Assembly (NCBI RefSeq): GCF_025150745.1
Contig: NZ_CP102282.1
Location: 1,189,501 to 1,253,500 of the forward strand
Reading direction: 5' to 3'
Length of the DNA: 64,000 nt
DNA from: Eubacterium ventriosum
GTDB lineage: Bacteria; Bacillota; Clostridia; Lachnospirales; Lachnospiraceae
Under the pieces are notes generated by a model, which worked only from the letters and a program-made list of their open reading frames with translations, searched no databases and was not told where the DNA came from. This document shows, one piece after another, positions 52,348 to 60,495 of this stretch. How positions within the stretch are numbered: position 1 is the first letter of the stretch; the number at the start of each line of letters is the position of its first letter. The position numbers and the translations under genes are program-made.

Positions 52348-53468
52348 TGGCTGAAAATACAAAAGTAACTTCAGAAGAAGTTAAAGAAGAAAAAGTAGAA
52401 ACAGCAAAAACTTCCAATACTACAAAGAAAAAGGAAACAAAAGCACCTAAAAAGAAAAAAATGAGAACTTATCAGCAGAGACAGAATAGATCAGGTTACA
52501 TGTTTATGGCACCTTGGATTTTAGGTTTTTGTGCTTTTACATTGTTCCCGTTCGTATTTACAATTTATTTAAGCTTTACATCTGTAGCTTCAACTAACTG
52601 GGGTTACAAGATTGAGTTTATAGGTTTAAGCAATTACATTAATGCATTTGTTGGTAACCAGGAATTCTTACCTGCATTACTTTCATACATTAAGATGATT
52701 ATACCTTACACATTTATAGTAGTAGTTTTATCATTCATTATTGCTTACTTACTTTGCAAGATTAATGTAGGTAAAGGAATTTTAAGAACTATCTACTTCC
52801 TGCCGGTTATTATCATGTCAGGTCCTGTAATGTCACAGTTATTAACTGTACAGAATGCAGGAGATCAGGCAGCAGAAAAAATTGCGGCAGTAACACAGCA
52901 GACTAACGCTTATTCAAATATTTTCATAATGCAGATTATTGACAGTTACTCACCTGCATTAGCAAATGGACTTGCAGGAATATTTGATCAGCTTTCAATT
53001 ATACTTTGGTTTACAGGTATCCCAATTGTATTATTTATCAATGGTTTACAAAAGATTAACCCAAGTATTTATGAAGCAGCAAAGATTGATTCAGCCAATG
53101 CATGGCAGATTATGTGGAAGATAACAATTCCAATGATTAAGCAGGTTGGATTAATTATCACAGTATTTACAGTAATTCAGTTAGGTATGTATGATTCAAT
53201 TAACCCTGTATACAAGTTAATCGAAGAAAAGACAGGTGAAACAAGTTCAGGACTTGGTTTCGCAGCTACATACGCATGGATTTACAGCCTGTTAGCTCTT
53301 GTAATGATAGGAATTGTATTCCTCATATTCAGGGATAGAAAACCTAAGGACATTAAGGCAAGACAGAAGCAGGAAAAGAAATTAAAGAAGCTGGAAAAGC
53401 AGCAGAAGAAGAGATTAGCTTCACAGGCAAGACATCAGAAGAAGGAGGCAAAGTTATATGGCAAATAA
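52347..53468 (+). CDS. Sugar ABC transporter permease, MalF-like (second pair)
   Basis: The 373-residue permease has a long charged cytoplasmic N-terminus (1-50, rich in Lys/Glu/Thr), six spans, the EAA motif SIYEAAKIDSANAWQIMWKI, and a very basic C-terminal tail (about 330-373) with helical Lys/Gln repeats. These extensions are unusual for MalF-type subunits and may contact other proteins. The ATG overlaps the previous stop (TAATG), with GGAGG upstream. The next permease gene overlaps its end by 11 bases. Confidence 0.92.
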   Translation: MAENTKVTSEEVKEEKVETAKTSNTTKKKETKAPKKKKMRTYQQRQNRSGYMFMAPWILGFCAFTLFPFVFTIYLSFTSVASTNWGYKIEFIGLSNYINAFVGNQEFLPALLSYIKMIIPYTFIVVVLSFIIAYLLCKINVGKGILRTIYFLPVIIMSGPVMSQLLTVQNAGDQAAEKIAAVTQQTNAYSNIFIMQIIDSYSPALANGLAGIFDQLSIILWFTGIPIVLFINGLQKINPSIYEAAKIDSANAWQIMWKITIPMIKQVGLIITVFTVIQLGMYDSINPVYKLIEEKTGETSSGLGFAATYAWIYSLLALVMIGIVFLIFRDRKPKDIKARQKQEKKLKKLEKQQKKRLASQARHQKKEAKLYGK

Positions 53469-54414
53469 AGATAGCAGTGCAAAGAAAATTGATTTGTCAG
53501 CAGTAAAGAAAATCAACTTTGCCAAATTAAAGAGATTAAAGGCAGTAAATATTATTGCAAAAGTGGCAATTTACTTTTTGCTTATCTGTATTGGATTCGT
53601 ATTTTTACAGCCAATATTTGAGATGATTTCAAAGGCAATTATGACTTCTAAAGACTTAATTGATCCTTCTGTAACATGGATTGCAAAGCATGCTACACTT
53701 AGTAACTTTAAAAACGCAATAAAAACTCTTGAAATGCCTGGCTCATTGTTTAACTCAATCTGGTTTTCAGCATTGTTGGCATTAGCTCAGACAGCAGTAT
53801 CACTTACAACAGGTTTTGCATTATCAAGATATTCATTTAAGGGACGTAATTTCTGGTACATAATGTTAATCTTAGCATTTATTTTACCAATACCACTTCT
53901 TACAATCCCAAGAATTATGGTATTTACGGAAATTGAATCTATTGTAGGATTTAAGGTTATTGGAACAATTATTCCACAGTTCCTAATGTCATTATTAGGA
54001 CAGGGAACATATTCAACAATGTTAATTTTGATTGCGTTTAACTTCTTTAATATGATACCTAAGTCATTAGATGAAGCAGCCATGATTGACGGTGCCGGTT
54101 CATTTAGAGTTTTCTATCATATTGCAGTTAGATTATCAATTTCAACAATACTTGTTGTATTCCTGTTTTCATTCGTATTTAACTGGAATGAAACATATAC
54201 AACAAACACAATGCTTGGTGATGCATTAACTCTTGTACCTGCAAAACTTGCATTATTCGATAATGGTTCAACAGGGGCTACAGGTAACGTAATAAACGAA
54301 GCAAACCGAATGGCAGCAACACTTATTTCAATTGCTCCATTGTTGGCATTGTACATGGTAGTACAGAAACAGTTCATTCAGGGTATTGAAAATACAGGTA
54401 TTACCGGAGAATAA
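53458..54414 (+). CDS. Sugar ABC transporter permease, MalG-like (second pair)
   Basis: The 318-residue permease has a basic N-terminus, six spans and the EAA motif SLDEAAMIDGAGSFRVFYHI. GGAGG lies before the ATG inside the previous gene. It completes a second MalF/MalG pair in the same operon. A hairpin (GGGACCTGC/GCAGGTTCC, 54423-54445) follows without a T run, so transcription may continue into the GH16 gene. Confidence 0.92.
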   Translation: MANKDSSAKKIDLSAVKKINFAKLKRLKAVNIIAKVAIYFLLICIGFVFLQPIFEMISKAIMTSKDLIDPSVTWIAKHATLSNFKNAIKTLEMPGSLFNSIWFSALLALAQTAVSLTTGFALSRYSFKGRNFWYIMLILAFILPIPLLTIPRIMVFTEIESIVGFKVIGTIIPQFLMSLLGQGTYSTMLILIAFNFFNMIPKSLDEAAMIDGAGSFRVFYHIAVRLSISTILVVFLFSFVFNWNETYTTNTMLGDALTLVPAKLALFDNGSTGATGNVINEANRMAATLISIAPLLALYMVVQKQFIQGIENTGITGE

Positions 54415-54486
54415 AAAAATTGTGGGACCTGCATTGCAGGTTCCAATATATAAAGAACGTGATGTTTATTAAAAAAGGAGGAAACA

Positions 54487-55842
54487 ATGAAAGAATTTAA
54501 GAAATTAGTTTCAGCTTTTCTTGTTGTGGCTATGGTTGTTACTCTTGTAACTATTACGCCGAGTACAGATGCAAATGCAGCTGTTACAATTTACTCAGGA
54601 AAGAAGATTACTTTAACAGTTGGTAAGTCTGAAAAGATTTACTTAAAGCAGAAGGGTGCTAAATTTAAAACAAGCAACAAAAAAGTTGCAACTGTTAACA
54701 GGAAAGGTGTTGTAAAAGCAAAAGGCATTGGTACATGTAAAATCAAAATCACAGTAGGAAGCAGTTCAAAGAATTCTAAAGTTACAGTAGTACCTAAAAA
54801 TGTAACAATTAAAGCAGCTACTTTATCAGGAACAACAGCAAAGGTTACTTGGAAAAAGGTAAAAGGCGTAAAAGGATACTATGTATACAAATCAACAAAC
54901 GCTAACAGCGGATTTAAGAAAGTAGCAACAGTAAAGGGTGCAAAGAAGACTTCAGCAACAATTAAGAATCTTGCATCAGGAACAACATATTTCAAAGTTA
55001 AGGCTTTTGGAAAATCAGGAAAGAAAACAATTACTTCAAAGAAATATTCAAAGGCTGTATCAGTTAAGGTTTGGAAATTAGTATGGTCTGATGAATTTAA
55101 TGGTTCATCACTTGACATGAATAACTGGACTTATGAGACAGGTACAGGCGATGGCGGTTGGGGTAATCAGGAATGGCAGACTTACACAGCAGGAGATAAC
55201 GCTAAAGTAGAAAACGGTAATCTTGTTATCATTCCAAGAATGGAATGGAAGAATGGTAACAACGCTCCATCAAAGGTAACTTCAACAAGAATTATTACAA
55301 AGAATAAGAAAACATTTAAGTATGGTAAGATGGAAATCAGAGCTAAGGCAGCTGGTGGAAAAGGAACATGGTCAGCAGGTTGGATGTTAGGCGATGGTAC
55401 AGGTGACCAGAGAGGTTGGCCATATGATGGCGAAATCGACATTATGGAAGCTATGTCAGGTGGAGTTCCACAGACTATCCATTGCGAAAGATTCAACAAC
55501 CAGTCATGGTCACATGGTAATAAAAACTATGCAACAGGTTTAACACAGGCTAAGAGTGCTGAGACATATCATACTTATGGAATTATCTGGACAGACAAAT
55601 ATATTCAGTTTACAGTTGACGGAGTAAACAAGGGATTATATGATCCATCAATGTACGACGCAAGCATTTATGATCAGTGTTGGGCATTTGATCATCCATT
55701 CTTCTTTATTTTAAACTGTGCAGTAGGTGGAAATGCTGCAGGTGAGGTTTCAACAGATGGATGGACAAACAAGGGAACTGTAAACGGTGTTACAACATGG
55801 GAAGATTACTACTATGTTGATTATGTAAGAGTTTACCAGTAG
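54487..55842 (+). CDS. Secreted GH16 beta-glucanase (laminarinase-like) with Ig-like and FN3 domains
   Basis: The 451-residue enzyme has a signal peptide (about 1-32, cut after ANA), a BIG2-like Ig module at about 34-98 (KITLTVGKSEKIYLKQKGA), an FN3-like module at about 100-195 (VKGVKGYYVYKSTNANSGF), and a GH16 catalytic domain at about 198-451. The catalytic motif is E316-I-D318-I-M-E321 in DGEIDIMEAM, with LVWSDEFNGSSLDMNNW at the domain start. GH16 enzymes with this motif cut beta-1,3 or beta-1,3-1,4 glucans. It is free or loosely wall-held; no anchor is seen. AAAGGAGG precedes the ATG. Confidence 0.94.
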   Translation: MKEFKKLVSAFLVVAMVVTLVTITPSTDANAAVTIYSGKKITLTVGKSEKIYLKQKGAKFKTSNKKVATVNRKGVVKAKGIGTCKIKITVGSSSKNSKVTVVPKNVTIKAATLSGTTAKVTWKKVKGVKGYYVYKSTNANSGFKKVATVKGAKKTSATIKNLASGTTYFKVKAFGKSGKKTITSKKYSKAVSVKVWKLVWSDEFNGSSLDMNNWTYETGTGDGGWGNQEWQTYTAGDNAKVENGNLVIIPRMEWKNGNNAPSKVTSTRIITKNKKTFKYGKMEIRAKAAGGKGTWSAGWMLGDGTGDQRGWPYDGEIDIMEAMSGGVPQTIHCERFNNQSWSHGNKNYATGLTQAKSAETYHTYGIIWTDKYIQFTVDGVNKGLYDPSMYDASIYDQCWAFDHPFFFILNCAVGGNAAGEVSTDGWTNKGTVNGVTTWEDYYYVDYVRVYQ

Positions 55843-55870
55843 AAATCTAATAAGAAGGATAGAAAAAATC

Positions 55871-55900
55871 AGGCAGGTCATCCTGTTGGGTGACCTGCCT
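55871..55900. terminator. Hairpin behind the GH16 gene
   Basis: A perfect 10-bp stem AGGCAGGTCA/TGACCTGCCT has a 10-base loop. The T run lies on the minus-strand side (after an A6 run at 55863), so on the plus strand it may act mainly as an RNA 3'-end stabiliser rather than a classic terminator. Confidence 0.6.
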
Positions 55901-55916
55901 AAAAATACTAAATGCT

Positions 55917-55928
55917 TGAAACGTTTAG
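55917..55928 (+). promoter_or_regulatory. LacI-type operator candidate upstream of the lacI-family gene
   Basis: TGAAACGTTTAG, inside a wider near-palindrome GCTTGAAACGTTTAGC, matches 10 of 12 positions of the perfect TGAAACGTTTCA found at 60391. It suggests autoregulation of the LacI-family gene at 56035. Confidence 0.6.
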
Positions 55929-55958
55929 CAGAAATTTGAAGGAAAATTGAAAAAAATT

Positions 55959-55979
55959 TCAAATCAGAAATTGATTTGA
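55959..55979 (+). promoter_or_regulatory. Inverted repeat in the LacI-family gene promoter region
   Basis: TCAAATCA and TGATTTGA form a perfect 8-bp inverted repeat separated by GAAAT, 56 bases before the start codon. It could be an operator for another factor or a small hairpin. Confidence 0.4.
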
Positions 55980-56034
55980 GAATAGAATTTAAACAAGATT
56001 GAAAAAGGGTTAAGCAACTAGGGAGGAATATTGT

Positions 56035-57042
56035 ATGGTTACAATTAAAGATGTTGCACGAGAAGCAGGTGTAGCAATTTCAACAGTATCAAATGTATTT
56101 AACAATGGTGACATTGTTAGTGAAGAAACAAAGCAGAAAGTTTTAGAAGCTGTTGAAAAACTGCATTATATACCTAACATGAATGCCAAATTATTAAAAT
56201 CTAATAGAAAAAATACTATAGGACTTTTTGTAACAAGTTTACAGGGTGATTTCTATAACGTATTAACACAGGCGATTCATTTACAGTGTAAATTAAATAA
56301 TTATATGCTTAATATTTACGTAAGCAATGATAATTCACCGGATGAAATTTATAGAATGATTATTGCATCAGGTGTAGCAGGAGCCATTATTTATCATGAA
56401 GATTTGACAGGTGATTATGTAAAAAGAATCGCAACAGTCAATATTCCAATGGTATTTATTGACAGAGATAGTAAAGACAAAAACATTTCAGGTGTATTAG
56501 TTGATGATAAGCTTGGGGCAACAATGGCAGTTGACCATTTAATCAAACTTGGTCATAAGCGAATCGGATATATTCACGGAAATGAAACAGGAGATGATAA
56601 GCACCGTTTCCAGGGATATAAGGAAATGATGGAAAAAAATAATCTTCCAATTGATGAAGACATAATTTTAAGAGGATATTACGAAGAAGCATTAGCATAT
56701 AGTGAAATGCGTTCAATGTTATCAAGTGGAATCAAACTTCCTGATGCTATGTTTTGTGCCAATGATGAAATGGCATGGGGATGTATTCAGGCATTACAGG
56801 ACGTTGGAATTAAGGTTCCTGAAGATGTAAGTGTTATCGGATATGATGATAGTACTTTAAGTGCGTATTATGGAGTCCCACTTACAACAGTTCACAGTCC
56901 AATTGTCGAAATGGGTAGTGCCAGTGCAAATGAGTTATTCAGATTGTTAAACAGTGAGGGAGACAAAAGTGGTACAGTAACTAAGTTGTCACCAACAATG
57001 GTTTACAGAAGCTCATGTGGAAAGCATAAGGAACGCAAATAA
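56035..57042 (+). CDS. LacI-family transcription regulator of the glucan locus
   Basis: The 335-residue protein has an N-terminal LacI HTH (VTIKDVAREAGVAISTVSNV) with hinge helix (PNMNAKLLKSNR) and a periplasmic-binding-like sensor at about 62-330 (TIGLFVTSLQGDFYN, GYIHGNETGDDKHRFQGYKE, DAMFCANDEMAWGCIQALQD). Such regulators bind sugars or sugar phosphates. TGAAACGTTTCA-like sites occur before its own gene and before the GH94 gene at 60496. AGGGAGG precedes the ATG. Whether it represses or activates is not shown by the sequence. Confidence 0.92.
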   Translation: MVTIKDVAREAGVAISTVSNVFNNGDIVSEETKQKVLEAVEKLHYIPNMNAKLLKSNRKNTIGLFVTSLQGDFYNVLTQAIHLQCKLNNYMLNIYVSNDNSPDEIYRMIIASGVAGAIIYHEDLTGDYVKRIATVNIPMVFIDRDSKDKNISGVLVDDKLGATMAVDHLIKLGHKRIGYIHGNETGDDKHRFQGYKEMMEKNNLPIDEDIILRGYYEEALAYSEMRSMLSSGIKLPDAMFCANDEMAWGCIQALQDVGIKVPEDVSVIGYDDSTLSAYYGVPLTTVHSPIVEMGSASANELFRLLNSEGDKSGTVTKLSPTMVYRSSCGKHKERK

Positions 57043-57091
57043 TAATAAATATTAATAATAAAAAAGGTTAAAATTATTCAGTTGGTAACGC

Positions 57092-57103
57092 AGTTGTACA
57101 ACT
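57092..57103 (+). promoter_or_regulatory. Perfect 12-bp palindrome before the large phosphorylase gene
   Basis: AGTTGTACAACT lies 14 bases before the start codon, directly before the AAAGGAGGA ribosome site. It could be an operator, or a small RNA hairpin that affects translation. Confidence 0.35.
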
Positions 57104-57117
57104 AAAGGAGGAATATA

Positions 57118-60100
57118 ATGGAAAGTTATAGACTTGAAGGACAGACTTTTGTTATAGATGATTATGACAGAAAGCCGGCTTTTTCCAGTTTTTTACCAGG
57201 TCTTGCAGGAGTTAAGGGAATTCCACTTTGGACATTCTACACTAACAGAGGTCAGGGAATGAACAGTTTTGGTATTGACAATAAGGGTAATGCCATTATG
57301 GAATTTAATTCAGCTAACACAGCATTTGAAAATACTCAGGTAAAAGGTTTTAGAACATTCTTAAAAATTGACGGAGAATATTATGAGCCATTTTTCACTT
57401 ATGAAAAAGAAGCAAAACGTCAGATGAGAATGAATAAGAACAGTTTTAAGATAATTGAAACAAACGAAAAGTATGGAATAGAAGTTACAGTTAATTACTA
57501 TGTTTTACCAAATGAAAGCATAGGAGCACTTGTAAGACAGGTATCTGTAAAGAACATTGGAGACAGTGCTAAAGAAGTTCAGGTAATTGACGGCCTTCCA
57601 AAAATTATTACATATGGTATCGCTAACGGCGAGTTTAAAGAAATGTCAAACTTATTTAAGAGTTGGGCAGATATTAGAAATCTTGAAAACAAGGTTCCAT
57701 ATTATACACTTAGAGCATCAACAAAGGATTCAGCAGAAGTATCTGATGTTGAGGGTGGATATTACTATTTAACAGTAAGAGATGGAAAGTTACAGGATGT
57801 AATCTATGATGTAGATACAGTATTTGGATATGATTTATCATTAATGACACCTGTTAACTTTATTGATGGTTCAATTGAAGGTGTTCTTTCTAAAGAACAG
57901 TGCTTTGCGAACAAGGTTCCATGTGGATTTACTCCATTTAAAGAAGTTGTTGAACCAGGCAAGGAATTAGCTTTTGACACAATGATGGGCTTTGCAGGTT
58001 CAACAGAACAGATTAATGCAAAACTTGATACATTCTGTGGAAAGGATTACCTTGCAAATAAATTTGTAGAAGCAGAAGAATTGGTAGACAGTTTTACATC
58101 TGATGTTAAGACACATACAGCAGCAGGAAAGTTTGACCAATACATTGAACAGTGTTACTTAGATAACTTCTTAAGAGGTGGTTATCCATATGTACTTAAC
58201 AAAGATGGAAACAAGTCTATTATACATTTATTTAGCCGTAAACACGGTGATCCTGAAAGAGATTACAACTTCTTCTCAATTGCCGCTGAATATTATTCAC
58301 AGGGTAATGGTAACTTCCGTGATGTTTCACAGAATAGAAGAAATGACGTATTCTTTAATAAGGACGTTGGAGAATTTAATGTTAAAACATTCTTTAGCTT
58401 AATTCAGGCTGACGGATACAACCCATTAGAGGTTCGTCCAAGTCTTTTCAATATAAAAGAAGGAAAAGAAGATGAAGTTAAGGCATATGTAGCTGATAGC
58501 ATTTCAGGTGATGCTACAGCAATTCAGAACATTGTTGCAGGTAAATTTACACCGGGACAGATTTCTAATACTATTGCAAAACTTCAGTTAGAATTAAAAG
58601 TAGATGATGGTGACTTTATCGCAAACATTCTTAATGATTGCGACCAGAACATTGAAGCAGGTTTTGCTGAAGGCTACTGGAGTGACCACTGGGATTACAA
58701 CATGGATTTAGTAGATAACTACTTATCTATTTTCCCAGACAAATTAGATGAATTAGTATTTAAGGATAATACATACAAGTTCTATGATAGCGTAGCTTAT
58801 GTTGTTCCTAGATCAGAAAAATATGTAATCAACAAGAAGGGTGCTGTTCGTCAGTATGGTATGGAAGTTGAAGATGAGGCTAAACTTGCAAGACCAGGAT
58901 TTAACAAGTGGGCGACTAACTGGTTAAAGACTCCTGATGAAAAGATTTATAACACAACTCTTGCAGTTAAAATGATTACATTGGCACTTAGCAAATTCGC
59001 ACAGTTAGATGTGGATGGTATGGGTGTTGAAATGGAAGGTGGAAAGCCGGGATGGAATGATGCCATGAACGGACTTCCTGGATTATTTGGCTCAGGTACA
59101 CCTGAAACATTTGAATTAAAGAGATTAATCAAGTTTATTACTGATAACTTTAATGGTAGCGAAACAGTTGTTATGCCTGCCGAAATTGCAAAATACTTAG
59201 ATGATGTTAAGGCAGTTTTAGACAAGTACAACAACGGACAGGTTTCAGACTTTGAATACTGGGATGAAGTTGCTACTATCAGAGAAAACTACAGAGAAAG
59301 CGTTAAGTTATACTTAAGCGGTGAAGAAACAGAAGTTTCAAAAGACTATATCAATGAAGTATTCAGCGCTTTTGCAGCTAAGATTGATAAGGGTATCGAA
59401 AAGGCAGTTGAAATGGGAAATGGTCTTGTTCCAACATACTTTACACATGAAGCAGTTGATTTCGAACCTGTAGTTGATGAAAATGGAAATCCTGTAATGA
59501 GCCATTATGGATTACAGAAAGCAGTTGTAAAAGAATTTAAGACAGTTGCTCTTCCATATTTCCTTGAAGGACCTGCAAGAATGATGGGAAATGTAAATGA
59601 AGAAACAGCTAGAGAAATGTACAACAATGTTAAGAAGACAGGTCTTTATGATGAAAAATTAGCAATGTACAAAACATCAGCATCTATTGAAGGATGTTCA
59701 ATGGAAGCAGGACGTTGTAGAGCATTTACACCTGGATGGCAGGAAAGAGAAAACGTATTCCTTCATATGGAATATAAGTACATTCTTTCAATGATTAGAG
59801 CAGGAATTTGCCCTGAATTCTATGATACAATTACAAGAGCACTTATTCCATTCCTTGATCCAAATATGTATGGAAGAAGTACACTTGAAAATTCGTCATT
59901 TATAGCTTCAAGCGTAAATCCAAATCCGGACATTCATGGTAGAGGATTTGTTGCAAGACTTTCAGGTTCAACAACAGAAATGCTTTCAATCTGGATTGAA
60001 ATGTTTATGGGGGGAAAAGTATTTACATATGAAGATGGCAAGCTTGTTCTTAACTTTACACCAAAGCTTTCAAACTGGTTATTTGATGAAGGAAAGGTAA

Positions 60101-60297
60101 CATTCAGATTACTTTCATCTTGTGACATTACTTATGTAAATGAAACAGGTAAGAATACATTTGGCGACGACGCAGCAGTTGTAGACAGAGTTGAAATTAA
60201 TGGAGAAACAGTTTCAACAGAAAACAAGATTGTTGGAGAAATGGCTGAAGCAGTTAGAGATGGTAAAATAAATAATATTACAGTTTATTTTAAATAA
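57118..60297 (+). CDS. GH94-clan phosphorylase, probably GH161 beta-1,3-glucan phosphorylase
   Basis: The 1059-residue protein has no signal peptide. It has an N-terminal beta-sandwich (about 1-310), a linker, and an (alpha/alpha)6-type catalytic part (about 340-980). The likely catalytic Asp648 lies in KPGWNDAMNG, and RGGYPYVLN and FSRKHGDPERDYNFFS are other conserved-looking parts. The size and the WNDAMNGLPG motif fit the GH149/GH161 group, which splits beta-1,3-glucan oligomers with phosphate into alpha-glucose-1-phosphate. 1,2-beta-oligoglucan phosphorylases of GH94 are also about this length, so the exact linkage is inferred from the locus. GGAGG precedes the ATG. Confidence 0.8.
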   Translation: MESYRLEGQTFVIDDYDRKPAFSSFLPGLAGVKGIPLWTFYTNRGQGMNSFGIDNKGNAIMEFNSANTAFENTQVKGFRTFLKIDGEYYEPFFTYEKEAKRQMRMNKNSFKIIETNEKYGIEVTVNYYVLPNESIGALVRQVSVKNIGDSAKEVQVIDGLPKIITYGIANGEFKEMSNLFKSWADIRNLENKVPYYTLRASTKDSAEVSDVEGGYYYLTVRDGKLQDVIYDVDTVFGYDLSLMTPVNFIDGSIEGVLSKEQCFANKVPCGFTPFKEVVEPGKELAFDTMMGFAGSTEQINAKLDTFCGKDYLANKFVEAEELVDSFTSDVKTHTAAGKFDQYIEQCYLDNFLRGGYPYVLNKDGNKSIIHLFSRKHGDPERDYNFFSIAAEYYSQGNGNFRDVSQNRRNDVFFNKDVGEFNVKTFFSLIQADGYNPLEVRPSLFNIKEGKEDEVKAYVADSISGDATAIQNIVAGKFTPGQISNTIAKLQLELKVDDGDFIANILNDCDQNIEAGFAEGYWSDHWDYNMDLVDNYLSIFPDKLDELVFKDNTYKFYDSVAYVVPRSEKYVINKKGAVRQYGMEVEDEAKLARPGFNKWATNWLKTPDEKIYNTTLAVKMITLALSKFAQLDVDGMGVEMEGGKPGWNDAMNGLPGLFGSGTPETFELKRLIKFITDNFNGSETVVMPAEIAKYLDDVKAVLDKYNNGQVSDFEYWDEVATIRENYRESVKLYLSGEETEVSKDYINEVFSAFAAKIDKGIEKAVEMGNGLVPTYFTHEAVDFEPVVDENGNPVMSHYGLQKAVVKEFKTVALPYFLEGPARMMGNVNEETAREMYNNVKKTGLYDEKLAMYKTSASIEGCSMEAGRCRAFTPGWQERENVFLHMEYKYILSMIRAGICPEFYDTITRALIPFLDPNMYGRSTLENSSFIASSVNPNPDIHGRGFVARLSGSTTEMLSIWIEMFMGGKVFTYEDGKLVLNFTPKLSNWLFDEGKVTFRLLSSCDITYVNETGKNTFGDDAAVVDRVEINGETVSTENKIVGEMAEAVRDGKINNITVYFK

Positions 60298-60338
60298 AAA
60301 TTGCAACTTTAAAGGAAACTTTTAAAAACAGTTTCAAA

Positions 60339-60372
60339 AAAAGCCCCGGCTACTATGTAGTCAGGGCTTTTC
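60339..60372 (+). terminator. Intrinsic terminator after the large phosphorylase gene
   Basis: AAAGCCCCGGCTAC pairs with GTAGTCAGGGCTTTT around TAT. Just upstream a small GAAACT/AGTTTC inverted repeat lies at 60315-60336. Confidence 0.85.
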
Positions 60373-60390
60373 TTCTGAAAACAAAATACC

Positions 60391-60402
60391 TGAAACGTTT
60401 CA
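60391..60402 (+). promoter_or_regulatory. LacI-type operator, perfect palindrome
   Basis: TGAAACGTTTCA ends 8 bases before the -35 box at 60411. It matches the site before the LacI-family gene (55917) and also resembles a CcpA cre site. Confidence 0.7.
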
Positions 60403-60410
60403 ATTTCTTA

Positions 60411-60439
60411 TTGTAACTGAATATATTATCTGCTATTAT
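60411..60439 (+). promoter_or_regulatory. Sigma-A-type promoter of the GH94/GH17 unit
   Basis: TTGTAA (60411-60416), a 17-base spacer and TATTAT (60434-60439), about 57 bases before the GH94 start. Confidence 0.65.
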
Positions 60440-60495
60440 TGTATTAAAGCAGAGGCTTAACTTAAATTTAGTAAAAGGAAAGTTAGGAGAATTAA

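Noticed and set aside
45863-54414. Missing ABC ATPase taken as a sign of a broken transporter
   Set aside because: Carbohydrate ABC importers of Firmicutes often share one MsmX-type ATPase encoded elsewhere, so its absence here is expected.
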